A stretch of DNA of 64,000 nt from JAGOCV01 sp049445855 (GCF_049445855.1 NZ_JBMSDV010000001.1:1302001-1366000); one strand, 5' to 3'; counted from the first letter of the stretch, positions 16,585-24,942 are shown. Made by a program: numbers and translations. The notes: generated from the sequence alone by a model not told the origin.

Positions 16585-16974
16585 TTATTCAGCTGCGCTT
16601 TGCTCGTCGGTCGGCTCGGGACGATCCACCAGTTCGACGAGCGCCATCGGTGCGTTGTCGCCCACGCGGAAGCCCATCTTCAGGATGCGCGTGTAGCCGC
16701 CCGGACGTGCCTTGTAGCGCGGACCGAGTTCAGCGAAGAGCTTGACCACGTTGTCGCGGTCACGCAGGCGGTTGAAGGCCAGGCGCTTGTTCGACAGCGT
16801 CGGTTCCTTGGCCAGGGTGATCATGGGCTCGACAACGCGACGCAGTTCCTTGGCCTTGGGAACGGTTGTCTTGATGACCTCGTGCTCGATGAGCGAGTTC
16901 ATCATGTTGCGGAGCATCGCGAGGCGGTGCTCGCTGGTGCGATTGAGTTTGCGAAGGCCGTGACCGTGACGCAT
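16585..16974 (-). CDS. rplQ: 50S ribosomal protein L17
   Basis: A 129-residue protein starting MRHGHGLRKLNRTSEHRLAM, the invariant N-terminus of L17. It binds 23S rRNA near the exit tunnel. It is the last protein gene of the alpha operon, downstream of rpoA, as in most proteobacteria. The C-terminal extension (DRPEPTDEQSAAE) is acidic and lineage-specific. A hairpin lies in the 92-bp gap separating it from rpoA. Confidence 0.98.
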   Translation of the reverse strand: MRHGHGLRKLNRTSEHRLAMLRNMMNSLIEHEVIKTTVPKAKELRRVVEPMITLAKEPTLSNKRLAFNRLRDRDNVVKLFAELGPRYKARPGGYTRILKMGFRVGDNAPMALVELVDRPEPTDEQSAAE

Positions 16975-17020
16975 GGTGCTTTCCTTTACTTTATTAAAAG
17001 GGCGGCCGTATCAGGTACCG

Positions 17021-17055
17021 CCCGTGCACTGCCCCGCAGATTGCCGGGGCACGGG
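17021..17055 (-). other. Hairpin between rpoA and rplQ
   Basis: GCCCCG (17031-17036) pairs with CGGGGC (17045-17050), and the flanking CCCGT (17021-17025) can pair with ACGGG (17051-17055). It begins 12 bp after the rpoA stop. There is no T-run, so a processing or attenuation role is more likely than full termination. Confidence 0.55.
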
Positions 17056-17066
17056 ATTCTCGAATA

Positions 17067-18056
17067 TCAGCGCTTGTCCAGGCCGGCGGGCGGCCAGCTT
17101 TCCAGCTTCATGCCGAGCGTGAGGCCGCGCGAAGCCAGGACTTCCTTGATTTCGTTGAGCGACTTGCGACCCAGGTTCGGGGTCTTGAGTAGTTCGTTCT
17201 CGGTGCGCTGGATCAGGTCGCCGATGTAATAGATGTTCTCGGCCTTCAGGCAGTTCGCCGAACGCACGGTGAGTTCGAGCTCGTCCACGGGGCGCAGCAG
17301 GATCGGGTCGAACTGCTGAGAGCTGCGCGGAGCGGGCGAATCGAACGCAGCGAGTTCGCCGCCTTCGAGTTGTGCGAACACGGCGAGTTGCTCGACGAGG
17401 ATCTTGGCGGAAGCGCGCACGGCGTCTTCAGCGGTGATCGCGCCGTTGGTTTCGATTTCGACAACCAGCTTGTCCAGGTCGGTGCGCTGCTCGACGCGGG
17501 CGCTTTCGACGGTATAGCTCACGCGCTTGACGGGCGAGAACGAAGCGTCCAGCACGATGCGGCCGATGGACTTCGTGGGCTCGTCGCCGTAGCGGCGCAT
17601 GGTGCCGGGCACATAGCCACGGCCCTTTTCGACCTTGATCTGCATGTCGATCTTGCCGCCTTGCGACAGGTGGGCGATGACATGGTCAGGGTTGATGATC
17701 TCGACGTCGTGCGGGGTCTGGATGTCGGCAGCCGTGACCGGGCCTTCTCCGTCCTTGCGCAGCGACAGCGTCACTTCGTCGCGGTTGTGGAGCTTGAACA
17801 CCACGCCCTTGAGGTTCAGCAGGATGTTGACCACGTCTTCCTGCACGCCGTCGATCGACGAGTACTCGTGCAGGACACCGGCGATGGTCACTTCGGTTGC
17901 CGCATACCCGACCATGGAAGACAGCAGGACGCGGCGCAGGGCGTTGCCCAGCGTATGGCCGTAGCCACGCTCGAAAGGCTCCAGCGTGACCTTGGCGCGG
18001 TTGGCGCTCAGCTGCTCGACATTGATGGTTTTGGGTTTCAGCAGATTGGTTTGCAT
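17067..18056 (-). CDS. rpoA: DNA-directed RNA polymerase subunit alpha
   Basis: A 329-residue subunit (usual length). The N-terminal assembly domain is marked by ERGYGHTLGNALRRVLLSSM. The C-terminal domain that contacts UP elements and activators has RSANCLKAENIYYIGDLIQR and GRKSLNEIKEVLASRGL. It initiates RNA polymerase assembly as a dimer. Gene order rpsD-rpoA-rplQ is the normal alpha operon. A perfect 12-bp hairpin precedes it at 18111-18138. Confidence 0.99.
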   Translation of the reverse strand: MQTNLLKPKTINVEQLSANRAKVTLEPFERGYGHTLGNALRRVLLSSMVGYAATEVTIAGVLHEYSSIDGVQEDVVNILLNLKGVVFKLHNRDEVTLSLRKDGEGPVTAADIQTPHDVEIINPDHVIAHLSQGGKIDMQIKVEKGRGYVPGTMRRYGDEPTKSIGRIVLDASFSPVKRVSYTVESARVEQRTDLDKLVVEIETNGAITAEDAVRASAKILVEQLAVFAQLEGGELAAFDSPAPRSSQQFDPILLRPVDELELTVRSANCLKAENIYYIGDLIQRTENELLKTPNLGRKSLNEIKEVLASRGLTLGMKLESWPPAGLDKR

Positions 18057-18110
18057 GCAGACTTCCTCTCAATACCCCCGGCTCGTTACACCGGTAAGGC
18101 TGGTGAAGCA

Positions 18111-18138
18111 CCTGAGCCGCAGTGCCCTGCGGCTCAGG
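18111..18138 (-). other. Perfect 12-bp hairpin between rpsD and rpoA
   Basis: CCTGAGCCGCAG (18111-18122) and CTGCGGCTCAGG (18127-18138) form a perfect stem with a 4-nt loop, between the rpsD stop and rpoA start. On the transcribed strand no U-tract follows. It may be a processing site, a stabiliser or an attenuator that sets the ratio of ribosomal protein to RNA polymerase. Confidence 0.8.
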
Positions 18139-18162
18139 AACGGGATCGAATGACGAAGCGGA

Positions 18163-18786
18163 TCAGCGCGAGTACAACTCGACGATCAGCGATTCGTTGA
18201 TGTCGGCAGCGAACTCGTCGCGGTCCGGCACCTTCTTGAACGTACCTTCCACCTTGTCGGCGTTCACTTCCACCCAGGCGGGGATGCCCACTTGCTGGGC
18301 CAGTTGCAGCGCTTCGGCAATGCGGTTCTGCTTCTTGGACTTGTCGCGCACGGCAACGATGTCACCGGTCTTGACCATGTACGACGGGATGTTGACCGGC
18401 TGGCCGTTCACCGTGATCGCCTTGTGCGACACGAGCTGGCGGGCTTCTGCACGCGTCGAGCCGAAGCCCATGCGGTACACCACGTTGTCCAGGCGCGATT
18501 CCAGGATGAACAGCAGGTTGGCGCCAGTGTTGCCCTTGCGGCGATCGGCTTCCTCGAAGTAGCGGCGGAATTGCTTTTCGAGCACGCCGTACATGCGCTT
18601 GACCTTCTGCTTCTCGCGCAGCTGCAGGCCGAAGTCGGAGGTGCGCTGACCGGAAGTACGGCCATGCTGGCCGGGCTTGGAGTCGAACTTGGCCTTGTCC
18701 TGGATGGAGCGGCGTGCGCTCTTCAGGAACAGGTCGGTGCCTTCACGGCGGGAGAGTTTGGCCTTGGGGCCGAGGTAACGTGCCAC
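18163..18786 (-). CDS. rpsD: 30S ribosomal protein S4
   Basis: A 207-residue primary 16S-rRNA-binding protein starting MARYLGPKAKLSRREGTDLF. The S4 RNA-binding domain lies around ESRLDNVVYRMGFGSTRAEA and LVSHKAITVNGQPVNIPSYM. In enterobacteria S4 represses its own operon by binding the leader; whether that occurs here cannot be judged. No zinc-binding cysteines are seen in the N-terminal part, so it is the C-minus form. Confidence 0.99.
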   Translation of the reverse strand: MARYLGPKAKLSRREGTDLFLKSARRSIQDKAKFDSKPGQHGRTSGQRTSDFGLQLREKQKVKRMYGVLEKQFRRYFEEADRRKGNTGANLLFILESRLDNVVYRMGFGSTRAEARQLVSHKAITVNGQPVNIPSYMVKTGDIVAVRDKSKKQNRIAEALQLAQQVGIPAWVEVNADKVEGTFKKVPDRDEFAADINESLIVELYSR

Positions 18787-18829
18787 TTGCTTTCCTTTGA
18801 TTCATCTGCCGCGGCCATTTACCGCGGGA

Positions 18830-18855
18830 GCCGGATTCTTCAAGAAGATTCCGGC
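18830..18855 (-). other. Hairpin between rpsK and rpsD
   Basis: GCCGGATTCTT (18830-18840) and AAGATTCCGGC (18845-18855) form an 11-position stem with one mismatch and loop CAAG. It lies in the rpsK-rpsD gap of the alpha operon. No U-tract follows on the minus strand. Confidence 0.6.
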
Positions 18856-18874
18856 GGTGGGCTTGGTTGAAAAC

Positions 18875-19279
18875 TCAGATACGGCGGCGCTTCTGCGGGC
18901 GGCAGCCGTTGTGGGGAACCGGCGTCACATCGGCGATCGACGTGATGCGGATACCCAGCGCGGCGAGCGCACGCACCGACGATTCACGACCCGGGCCGGG
19001 GCCCTTGATCTCGACGTCCAGGTTCTTGATGCCCTGCTCGATGGCAGCGCGGCCAGCCACTTCCGAAGCAACCTGTGCTGCGAACGGGGTGGACTTGCGG
19101 GAACCCTTGAAGCCCTGGCCACCCGAAGACGCCCACGACAGTGCGTTGCCCTGGCGGTCCGTGATGGTGATGATCGTGTTGTTGAACGACGCGTGCACGT
19201 GCGCGATACCGTCCGAGACGTTCTTGCGAACCTTCTTGCGGACGCGTTGTGCTGCGTTATTAGCGGGAGCTTTTGCCAT
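18875..19279 (-). CDS. rpsK: 30S ribosomal protein S11
   Basis: A 134-residue protein of the small-subunit platform. The conserved core is HVHASFNNTIITITDRQGN and the C-terminus is DVTPVPHNGCRPQKRRRI, both diagnostic of S11. It is second of the minus-strand rpsM-rpsK-rpsD-rpoA-rplQ set, with a 28-bp gap after rpsM. Confidence 0.99.
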   Translation of the reverse strand: MAKAPANNAAQRVRKKVRKNVSDGIAHVHASFNNTIITITDRQGNALSWASSGGQGFKGSRKSTPFAAQVASEVAGRAAIEQGIKNLDVEIKGPGPGRESSVRALAALGIRITSIADVTPVPHNGCRPQKRRRI

Positions 19280-19307
19280 GGTGATCTCTCTGCTCTAGCT
19301 GGAGCGA

Positions 19308-19673
19308 TTATTTCTTCAGCGCCTGCGCACCCTTGCGCGGACCCTTGCGGGTACGGGCATTGGTACGGGTACGCTGACCGCGCATGGGCAGGCCACGGCG
19401 ATGACGGAAACCGCGATAGCAGCCGATATCCATCAGCCGCTTGATGTTCATGGTCGTCTCGCGGCGCAGGTCACCTTCGATGGTGAACTGGGCGATCTGG
19501 TCGCGGATTTTTTCCAGGTCGCCGTCGGTCAGATCCTTGACCTTCTTGGAATATGCAATGCCACAGGCTTCACAGATCTTGCGAGCGCGGGTGCGACCGA
19601 TGCCGTAAATGGCGGTCAGGCCGATTTCAGCGTGTTGGTGCGGCGGAATGTTGATGCCAGCGATACGTGCCAT
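19308..19673 (-). CDS. rpsM: 30S ribosomal protein S13
   Basis: A 121-residue small-subunit head protein starting MARIAGINIPPHQHAEIGLT, with GIGRTRARKICEACGI and the C-terminal RRGLPMRGQRTRTNARTRKG. Contacts 16S rRNA and P-site tRNA. First gene of the alpha group, 25 bp after rpmJ. Confidence 0.99.
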   Translation of the reverse strand: MARIAGINIPPHQHAEIGLTAIYGIGRTRARKICEACGIAYSKKVKDLTDGDLEKIRDQIAQFTIEGDLRRETTMNIKRLMDIGCYRGFRHRRGLPMRGQRTRTNARTRKGPRKGAQALKK

Positions 19674-19698
19674 GTCGTCTTTCCTAAAACTCTTGCAA

Positions 19699-19812
19699 TC
19701 AGCCCTGGCGCTGCTTGTGACGCGGATCCGTGCAGATCACGCGGACAACGCCCTTGCGGCGGATGACCTTGCAGTTACGGCAAATTTTCTTGACCGAAGC
19801 CGAAACTCTCAT
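19699..19812 (-). CDS. rpmJ: 50S ribosomal protein L36
   Basis: A 37-residue protein on the minus strand, ATG at 19812 and TGA ending at 19699. It reads MRVSASVKKICRNCK at the start and CTDPRHKQRQG at the end. The Cys-x2-Cys pair plus later Cys and His form the zinc-ribbon of the C+ type L36. It lies between secY and rpsM, exactly where rpmJ is found in many bacteria, although the infA gene that often precedes it is absent. Confidence 0.97.
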   Translation of the reverse strand: MRVSASVKKICRNCKVIRRKGVVRVICTDPRHKQRQG

Positions 19813-19860
19813 GTTTCACTCTCCTAAAACTCTAAATGTGGCCTGTTCAGATCACCGGGC

Positions 19861-21180
19861 TCAGCCGCCCGGCGAAGTCTTGAAGTTGGCCTTCTTCAGC
19901 AGCGATTCATATTGCTGCGACATCATGTAATTCTCGACCTGGGCACGGAAGTCCATCGTGACCACCACGATGATCAGCAGTGACGTGCCACCGAAATAGA
20001 ACGGCACGTTGTACTTCAGGATCAGGAACTCGGGCAGCAGACACACGAAGGTGATGTACACAGCACCCGCCAACGTCAGCCGAACCAGGATCTTGTCGAT
20101 GTAACGAGCCGTCTGGTCGCCGGGGCGGATACCAGGAACAAATGCGCCGCTCTTCTTCAGGTTGTCTGCCGTTTCACGGCTGTTGAACACCAGCGCCGTA
20201 TAGAAGAAGCAGAAGAACACGATCGCAGCGGCGTAGAACATCGTGTACACCGGCTGGCCGGGGGCCATGGCAGAGGCGATGTCCTTGAGCCAGCGCATGC
20301 TGTCGCCCGCGCTGAACCAGTTCACCACGGTGGCCGGCAGCAGGATGATCGACGAAGCGAAGATCGGCGGGATCACACCGGCCATGTTCAGCTTCAGCGG
20401 CAGATGCGACGCCTGACCACCATAGACCTTGTTGCCCACCTGACGTCGCGCATAGTTCACGAGAATCTTGCGCTGGCCACGTTCGACGAACACCACGAAC
20501 CAGGTCACCAGCGCCACGACCACCACGATCAGCAGCGCCACGATGATGCTCATCGCGCCAGTGCGGACCAGTTCGAGCAGACCTGCGATCGCCGTGGGCA
20601 GGCCGGCTGCGATGCCCGCAAAGATCAGGATCGAGATGCCGTTGCCGAGACCCCGTTCGGTGATCTGCTCGCCCAGCCACATCAGGAACATCGTGCCCGC
20701 TGTCAGGCTGATCACAGCCGTCATGCGGAAGCCGAAACCCGGAGCGATCACCAGGCCGGCCTGGGCCTCCAGCGCGACGGCAATACCGAACGACTGGAAG
20801 AGGGCCAGACCCAGCGTCGCGTAGCGCGTCCACTGCGTGATCTTGCGACGACCGGCTTCGCCTTCCTTCTTGATCTGCTCGAACGCCGGAACGACGTAAG
20901 TCAGCAACTGGAGAATGATCGATGCCGAGATGTAGGGCATGATGCCCAGCGCAAACACGGTGAAACGCGAGAGCGCACCGCCCGAGAACATGTTGAAGAG
21001 ACTCAGGATACCGCCCTGTTGTCCCTTGAACATTTCTTCCAGCACGACCGGGTCGATGCCGGGCACGGGAATGTGCGCCCCGATGCGGTACACCACCAGG
21101 GCAAGCAGCAAGAAGACGAGCCGGCGACGGAGGTCGCCGAACTTGCCTGTCTTTGCAATTTGAGCCGGGCTGGTTGCCAC
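19861..21180 (-). CDS. secY: Preprotein translocase subunit SecY
   Basis: A 439-residue inner-membrane channel protein of the Sec translocon with ten expected transmembrane segments. It has the N-terminal DLRRRLVFLLLALVVYRIGA, the plug region GALSRFTVFALGIMPYISAS, and the cytosolic loop FVVFVERGQRKILVNYARRQ. It partners with SecE and SecG, and with SecA or ribosomes. It is the last large gene of the spc group, 30 bp after rplO, followed by rpmJ after 48 bp with no infA. Confidence 0.99.
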   Translation of the reverse strand: MATSPAQIAKTGKFGDLRRRLVFLLLALVVYRIGAHIPVPGIDPVVLEEMFKGQQGGILSLFNMFSGGALSRFTVFALGIMPYISASIILQLLTYVVPAFEQIKKEGEAGRRKITQWTRYATLGLALFQSFGIAVALEAQAGLVIAPGFGFRMTAVISLTAGTMFLMWLGEQITERGLGNGISILIFAGIAAGLPTAIAGLLELVRTGAMSIIVALLIVVVVALVTWFVVFVERGQRKILVNYARRQVGNKVYGGQASHLPLKLNMAGVIPPIFASSIILLPATVVNWFSAGDSMRWLKDIASAMAPGQPVYTMFYAAAIVFFCFFYTALVFNSRETADNLKKSGAFVPGIRPGDQTARYIDKILVRLTLAGAVYITFVCLLPEFLILKYNVPFYFGGTSLLIIVVVTMDFRAQVENYMMSQQYESLLKKANFKTSPGG

Positions 21181-21210
21181 TACTTCTACTTTCTGGACAG
21201 TGAGGGCCTA

Positions 21211-21642
21211 TCAGGCCACGGAGCCGCCGGCCGCCTCGATGGCTGCCTTGGCACCTGCGGTCGCACCGATGCCGGTGAGCTTGACCGCCTTGGTCAGGCT
21301 GCCGGACTTGATGACCTTGACCACCTTCGCGATTTCGCCGACCAGGCCGGCCTGCTTGAGCGCCAGCACGTCGACTTCAGCAGCACCCAGCTTTTCCAGC
21401 GTGGTCAGCGTGATTTCGGCGTTGAACTTCAGCAGGTGCGACTTGAAGCCGCGCTTGGGCAGACGGCGCTGCAAGGGCATCTGGCCGCCTTCGAAGCCGA
21501 CCTTGTGATAGCCGCCCGAGCGGGACTTCTGACCCTTGTGGCCACGACCAGCGGTCTTGCCCAGGCCGGAGCCGATGCCACGGCCGACACGGCGCTTGGC
21601 ATGCTTGGCGCCCGGTGCGGGCTTGAGGTTGTTGAGTTCCAT
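21211..21642 (-). CDS. rplO: 50S ribosomal protein L15
   Basis: A 143-residue protein starting MELNNLKPAPGAKHAKRRVG with the Gly/Lys-rich GRGIGSGLGKTAGRGHKGQK segment that threads into 23S rRNA. Standard spc order rpmD-rplO-secY. Confidence 0.99.
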   Translation of the reverse strand: MELNNLKPAPGAKHAKRRVGRGIGSGLGKTAGRGHKGQKSRSGGYHKVGFEGGQMPLQRRLPKRGFKSHLLKFNAEITLTTLEKLGAAEVDVLALKQAGLVGEIAKVVKVIKSGSLTKAVKLTGIGATAGAKAAIEAAGGSVA

Positions 21643-21654
21643 TTTGCGAACCTT

Positions 21655-21837
21655 TTACAGCACTTTGACCAGGTAGCTGATCTTGTTGATCATGCCGCGC
21701 ACGGCAGGGGTGTCCTGCAGTTCGCTCACGCTGTTGAGCTTGCGCAGGCCCAGGCCACGAACGGTCGCGCGGTGCGATTCCTTCGTGCCGATCGGGCTGC
21801 GAACCAGCTGGACTTTGACGGTTTGTTGCGTTGTCAT
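21655..21837 (-). CDS. rpmD: 50S ribosomal protein L30
   Basis: A 60-residue protein with KVQLVRSPIGTKESHRATVR and the LGLRKLNS segment, typical of bacterial L30. It lies 12 bp upstream of rplO and 25 bp after rpsE. Confidence 0.98.
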   Translation of the reverse strand: MTTQQTVKVQLVRSPIGTKESHRATVRGLGLRKLNSVSELQDTPAVRGMINKISYLVKVL

Positions 21838-21862
21838 TTCAAGCTCCTAAAGCCAGCGGCTT

Positions 21863-22381
21863 TCAGGCGAAGATTTCTTCGACGCTCTTGCCACGCTTGG
21901 CAGCCACTTCAGCGGCCGTCGTGGAATTCTTGAGCGCGTCCAGCGTAGCGCGGACCATGTTGTAGGGGTTCGACGAACCATGGCTCTTGGCCACGACGTC
22001 GGTGATGCCCATGACTTCGAAGACGGCGCGCATCGGGCCGCCGGCGATGATGCCGGTACCCTTGGGGGCCGGCGCCATCATCACGGTGGCGGCACCATGG
22101 TGGCCCGTCACGTTGTGATGCAGCGTGCCATTGCGCAGCGAAACCTTCAGCATGTTGCGGCGGGCTTCGTCCATGGCCTTCTGCACGGCAGCCGGCACTT
22201 CCTTGGACTTGCCCTTGCCCATGCCGACGCGGCCATCGCCGTCACCCACGACGGTCAGCGCGGCGAAACCGAGGATACGGCCACCCTTGACCACCTTGGT
22301 CACGCGGTTCACCGCGATCATTTTCTCGCGCAGGCCGTCTTCCGGACCGTCACCTTGCGTCTTTGCCTGAATCTTTGCCAT
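21863..22381 (-). CDS. rpsE: 30S ribosomal protein S5
   Basis: A 172-residue protein. The double-stranded RNA-binding N-domain contains LREKMIAVNRVTKVVKGGRI and GKGKSKEVPAAVQKAMDEAR; the C-domain has APKGTGIIAGGPMRAVFEVM. It acts in decoding accuracy. spc operon order rplR-rpsE-rpmD. Confidence 0.99.
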   Translation of the reverse strand: MAKIQAKTQGDGPEDGLREKMIAVNRVTKVVKGGRILGFAALTVVGDGDGRVGMGKGKSKEVPAAVQKAMDEARRNMLKVSLRNGTLHHNVTGHHGAATVMMAPAPKGTGIIAGGPMRAVFEVMGITDVVAKSHGSSNPYNMVRATLDALKNSTTAAEVAAKRGKSVEEIFA

Positions 22382-22398
22382 TGTCTTGTCCGTTTCCG

Positions 22399-22764
22399 TT
22401 AGAACTGCAGACCCGCTTCACGGGCAGCGTCGGCCAGGGCCTTGACGCGGCCGTGGTAGGCGAAGCCAGAACGGTCGAAAGCCACCTTCTCGACGCCAGC
22501 GGCCTTCGCCTTTTCGGCGATCAGCTTGCCGATGGCCGTGGCAGCGGCGGCATTGCCACCCTTGCCCGAACCGCCGAGCGACTTGCGCACGTCGGCTTCC
22601 ATCGTCGAGGCCGCAGCCAGCACCTTGGTGCCGTCGCTGGAGACCACGCTTGCATAGATGTGCAGGTTGGTACGGTTCACCATCAGGCGAGCGACGCCCT
22701 GGTTGGCGATGCGAATCCGGGTCTGACGAGCCCGGCGAAGACGCTGCTGTTTCTTGGTCAACAT
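22399..22764 (-). CDS. rplR: 50S ribosomal protein L18
   Basis: A 121-residue 5S-rRNA-binding protein starting MLTKKQQRLRRARQTRIRIA. The C-terminal FDRSGFAYHGRVKALADAAR is diagnostic. It sits between rplF and rpsE with short gaps. Confidence 0.99.
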   Translation of the reverse strand: MLTKKQQRLRRARQTRIRIANQGVARLMVNRTNLHIYASVVSSDGTKVLAAASTMEADVRKSLGGSGKGGNAAAATAIGKLIAEKAKAAGVEKVAFDRSGFAYHGRVKALADAAREAGLQF

Positions 22765-22775
22765 GTGGCAGCTCC

Positions 22776-23309
22776 TTACTTCTTCTTCGTTTCTTTGATC
22801 GTGATCTTCTCATCCGAATAACGGATGCCCTTGCCCTTGTAAGGCTCGGGAGGACGGATCGCGCGGATCTCGGCAGCCACCTGGCCAACGCGCTGGCGGT
22901 CAGCGCCCTTGATCACGATTTCGGTCGGGGCCGGCGTCGCAACGGTGATGCCTGCAGGCATGTCCTTGTTGACCGGATGCGAGAAGCCGACCGACAGGTT
23001 CAGCTTGGCACCTTGCGCCTGGGCCTTGTAGCCCACGCCCACCAGGGTCAGCTTCTTTTCGAAGCCCTTGGTCACACCGACGACCATGTTGTTCACCAGC
23101 TGGCGCATGGTGCCGCTCATGGCGTTGGCTTCACGGGACTCGTCGGCCGGCTCGAAGCTGAGCTTGCCATCCTTGCTCGACACCTTGACCAGTGCGTTCT
23201 GGGCCAGCGACAGAGTGCCGCCCGTACCCTTCACGGAGATCTGGTCTTCCTTGATCGACACGTCCACGCCTTGCGGAACGGCAACCGGTGATTTTCCTAC
23301 TCGGGACAT
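22776..23309 (-). CDS. rplF: 50S ribosomal protein L6
   Basis: A 177-residue protein starting MSRVGKSPVAVPQGVDVSIK; the frame is open upstream but the family start is the ATG at 23309, 16 bp after the rpsH stop. The C-terminal EIRAIRPPEPYKGKGIRYSD is the diagnostic L6 motif. It binds 23S rRNA near the GTPase centre. Confidence 0.98.
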   Translation of the reverse strand: MSRVGKSPVAVPQGVDVSIKEDQISVKGTGGTLSLAQNALVKVSSKDGKLSFEPADESREANAMSGTMRQLVNNMVVGVTKGFEKKLTLVGVGYKAQAQGAKLNLSVGFSHPVNKDMPAGITVATPAPTEIVIKGADRQRVGQVAAEIRAIRPPEPYKGKGIRYSDEKITIKETKKK

Positions 23310-23325
23310 TCTGTTTCCTCCCCGT

Positions 23326-23721
23326 TCAGGCCACGTAGCAAAGCACTTCGCCGCCGACACCGGTAGCGCGCGCCTTGCGATCGGTCATCACTCCCTGGGG
23401 CGTGGTGACGATGGCAACACCCAGGCCGTTCTGGACCTGGGGAATGGAATTGCGGCCCTTGTACACGCGCAGGCCGGGACGGCTCACACGCTCGATGTGC
23501 TCGATGACCGGACGACCGGCGTAGTACTTCAGGGCGATTTCGATTTCGGACTTGCCGGCTTCGGTCTTGACCTGGAAGCCGTCGATGTAGCCCTCGTCCT
23601 TCAGCACCTGGGCGATGGCAACCTTCACCTTGGAATAAGGTGCGGAAACCGTGGCCTTGGCGACCATCTGCGCATTGCGGATGCGCGTCAGCAGGTCGGC
23701 GATGGGATCACTCATGCTCAT
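23326..23721 (-). CDS. rpsH: 30S ribosomal protein S8
   Basis: A 131-residue protein with MSDPIADLLTRIRNAQ near its start and the C-terminal VYKGRNSIPQVQNGLGVAIV. Two ATGs are possible (23721 and 23715); the first is favoured by AGGAGAG about 7 nt upstream. S8 is the translational repressor of the spc operon in E. coli; no target site was verified here. Confidence 0.98.
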   Translation of the reverse strand: MSMSDPIADLLTRIRNAQMVAKATVSAPYSKVKVAIAQVLKDEGYIDGFQVKTEAGKSEIEIALKYYAGRPVIEHIERVSRPGLRVYKGRNSIPQVQNGLGVAIVTTPQGVMTDRKARATGVGGEVLCYVA

Positions 23722-23742
23722 GTTGAATCTCTCCTGCTGCGC

Positions 23743-24048
23743 TTACCAGCTGGCCTTGGTCACGCCGGGGATGTCACCGGCGAAGGACAGCTCACGGATC
23801 TTGGCGCGGCCAAGACCGAATTGACGGAACGTGCCGCGGGGGCGGCCCGTGATTTCGCAACGGTTGCGCTGACGCGTCGGGTTGGAATTGCGCGGCAGCT
23901 TCTGCAGGCCCAGGCGGGCGGCTGCGCGCTCTTCGTCGCTGCGCTTCACATCGGTGGAAATTGCCTTCAGTTCCGCGTGTTTCTTCGCGTACTTGGCTGC
24001 CAGTTTCTCGCGCTTGAGTTCGCGCTGGATCAAAGCTACTTTAGCCAC
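23743..24048 (-). CDS. rpsN: 30S ribosomal protein S14 (C-minus, zinc-independent form)
   Basis: A 101-residue S14 of the long form lacking the CxxC zinc motifs, starting MAKVALIQRELKREKLAAKY and ending with RELSFAGDIPGVTKASW. It contains NRCEITGRPRGTFRQFGLGR. Located between rplE and rpsH as usual. Confidence 0.98.
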   Translation of the reverse strand: MAKVALIQRELKREKLAAKYAKKHAELKAISTDVKRSDEERAAARLGLQKLPRNSNPTRQRNRCEITGRPRGTFRQFGLGRAKIRELSFAGDIPGVTKASW

Positions 24049-24057
24049 GATGTACCT

Positions 24058-24597
24058 TCAGTTCTTGAACGGGAAACGGAAGCCGGCGAGCAGTGCCTTG
24101 CACTCTTCGTCATTCTTGGCCGTCGTCGTGATGCTGATATTCAGACCGCGCAGCGCATCCACCTTGTCGTACTCGATTTCGGGGAAGATGATCTGTTCCT
24201 TGACGCCGATGTTGTAGTTGCCACGGCCGTCGAATGCGCGACCGGAGATACCACGGAAGTCACGCACACGGGGCAGGGCCACGGTGACGAAACGGTCCAG
24301 GAATTCATACATCTGCACGCCACGCAGCGTGACCATGCAACCGATGGCCTGGCCTTCGCGGATCTTGAAACCGGCGATGGCCTTCTTGGCCTTGGTGACC
24401 ACGGGCTTCTGGCCAGCGATCTTGGTCAGGTCGCCCACGGCGTTGTCCATGACCTTCTTGTCTGCGACGGCCTCGCTCACGCCCATGTTCAGCGTGATCT
24501 TGGTGATGCGGGGCACCTGCATCGGAGACTTGTAGCCGAACTTTTCCGTCAGCTGGGGAACCACTTTTTCGCGGTAGTGTTGTTGGAGTCGAGCCAT
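24058..24597 (-). CDS. rplE: 50S ribosomal protein L5
   Basis: A 179-residue 5S-rRNA-binding protein with VPQLTEKFGYKSPMQVPRIT and FDGRGNYNIGVKEQIIFPEI, both hallmarks of L5. Follows rplX by 11 bp. Confidence 0.99.
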   Translation of the reverse strand: MARLQQHYREKVVPQLTEKFGYKSPMQVPRITKITLNMGVSEAVADKKVMDNAVGDLTKIAGQKPVVTKAKKAIAGFKIREGQAIGCMVTLRGVQMYEFLDRFVTVALPRVRDFRGISGRAFDGRGNYNIGVKEQIIFPEIEYDKVDALRGLNISITTTAKNDEECKALLAGFRFPFKN

Positions 24598-24608
24598 GAT
24601 GTTGATCC

Positions 24609-24929
24609 TCAGGCGGCCTTGATTTCGTCGCCGCTGGACTTGAACACGCGCACGCGCTTGCCGTCAGCCAGCAGCTTGATGCCGACGCGGTCGGCCTTGC
24701 CGGTCGCGGCGTTGAAGATCGCCACGTTGGATTGGTGAATGGGCATCGACTTCTCGACGATGCCACCGGTCGTGCCCTTCATCGGGTTGGGCTTGGTGTG
24801 CTTCTTCACCAGGTTGATGCCCTCGACCACCAGATGGGTCTCGTCCTTGCGCAGCGTGACCGTGCCACGCTTGCCCTTGTCACGGCCAGCCAGCACGATG
24901 ACTTCGTCGCCCTTGCGGATCTTGTTCAT
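24609..24929 (-). CDS. rplX: 50S ribosomal protein L24
   Basis: A 106-residue protein with the KOW motif at the N-terminus (RKGDEVIVLAGRDKGKRGTV) and GINLVKKHTKPNPMKGTTGG. It is an early 23S-rRNA assembly initiator. Second gene of the spc operon, 13 bp after rplN. Confidence 0.99.
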   Translation of the reverse strand: MNKIRKGDEVIVLAGRDKGKRGTVTLRKDETHLVVEGINLVKKHTKPNPMKGTTGGIVEKSMPIHQSNVAIFNAATGKADRVGIKLLADGKRVRVFKSSGDEIKAA

Positions 24930-24942
24930 GGCGCGTCCTTTA

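Noticed and set aside
19813..19860. Possible hidden infA gene
   Set aside because: The gap is only 48 bp, too short for the ~72-codon gene, and has no IF-1-like sequence.
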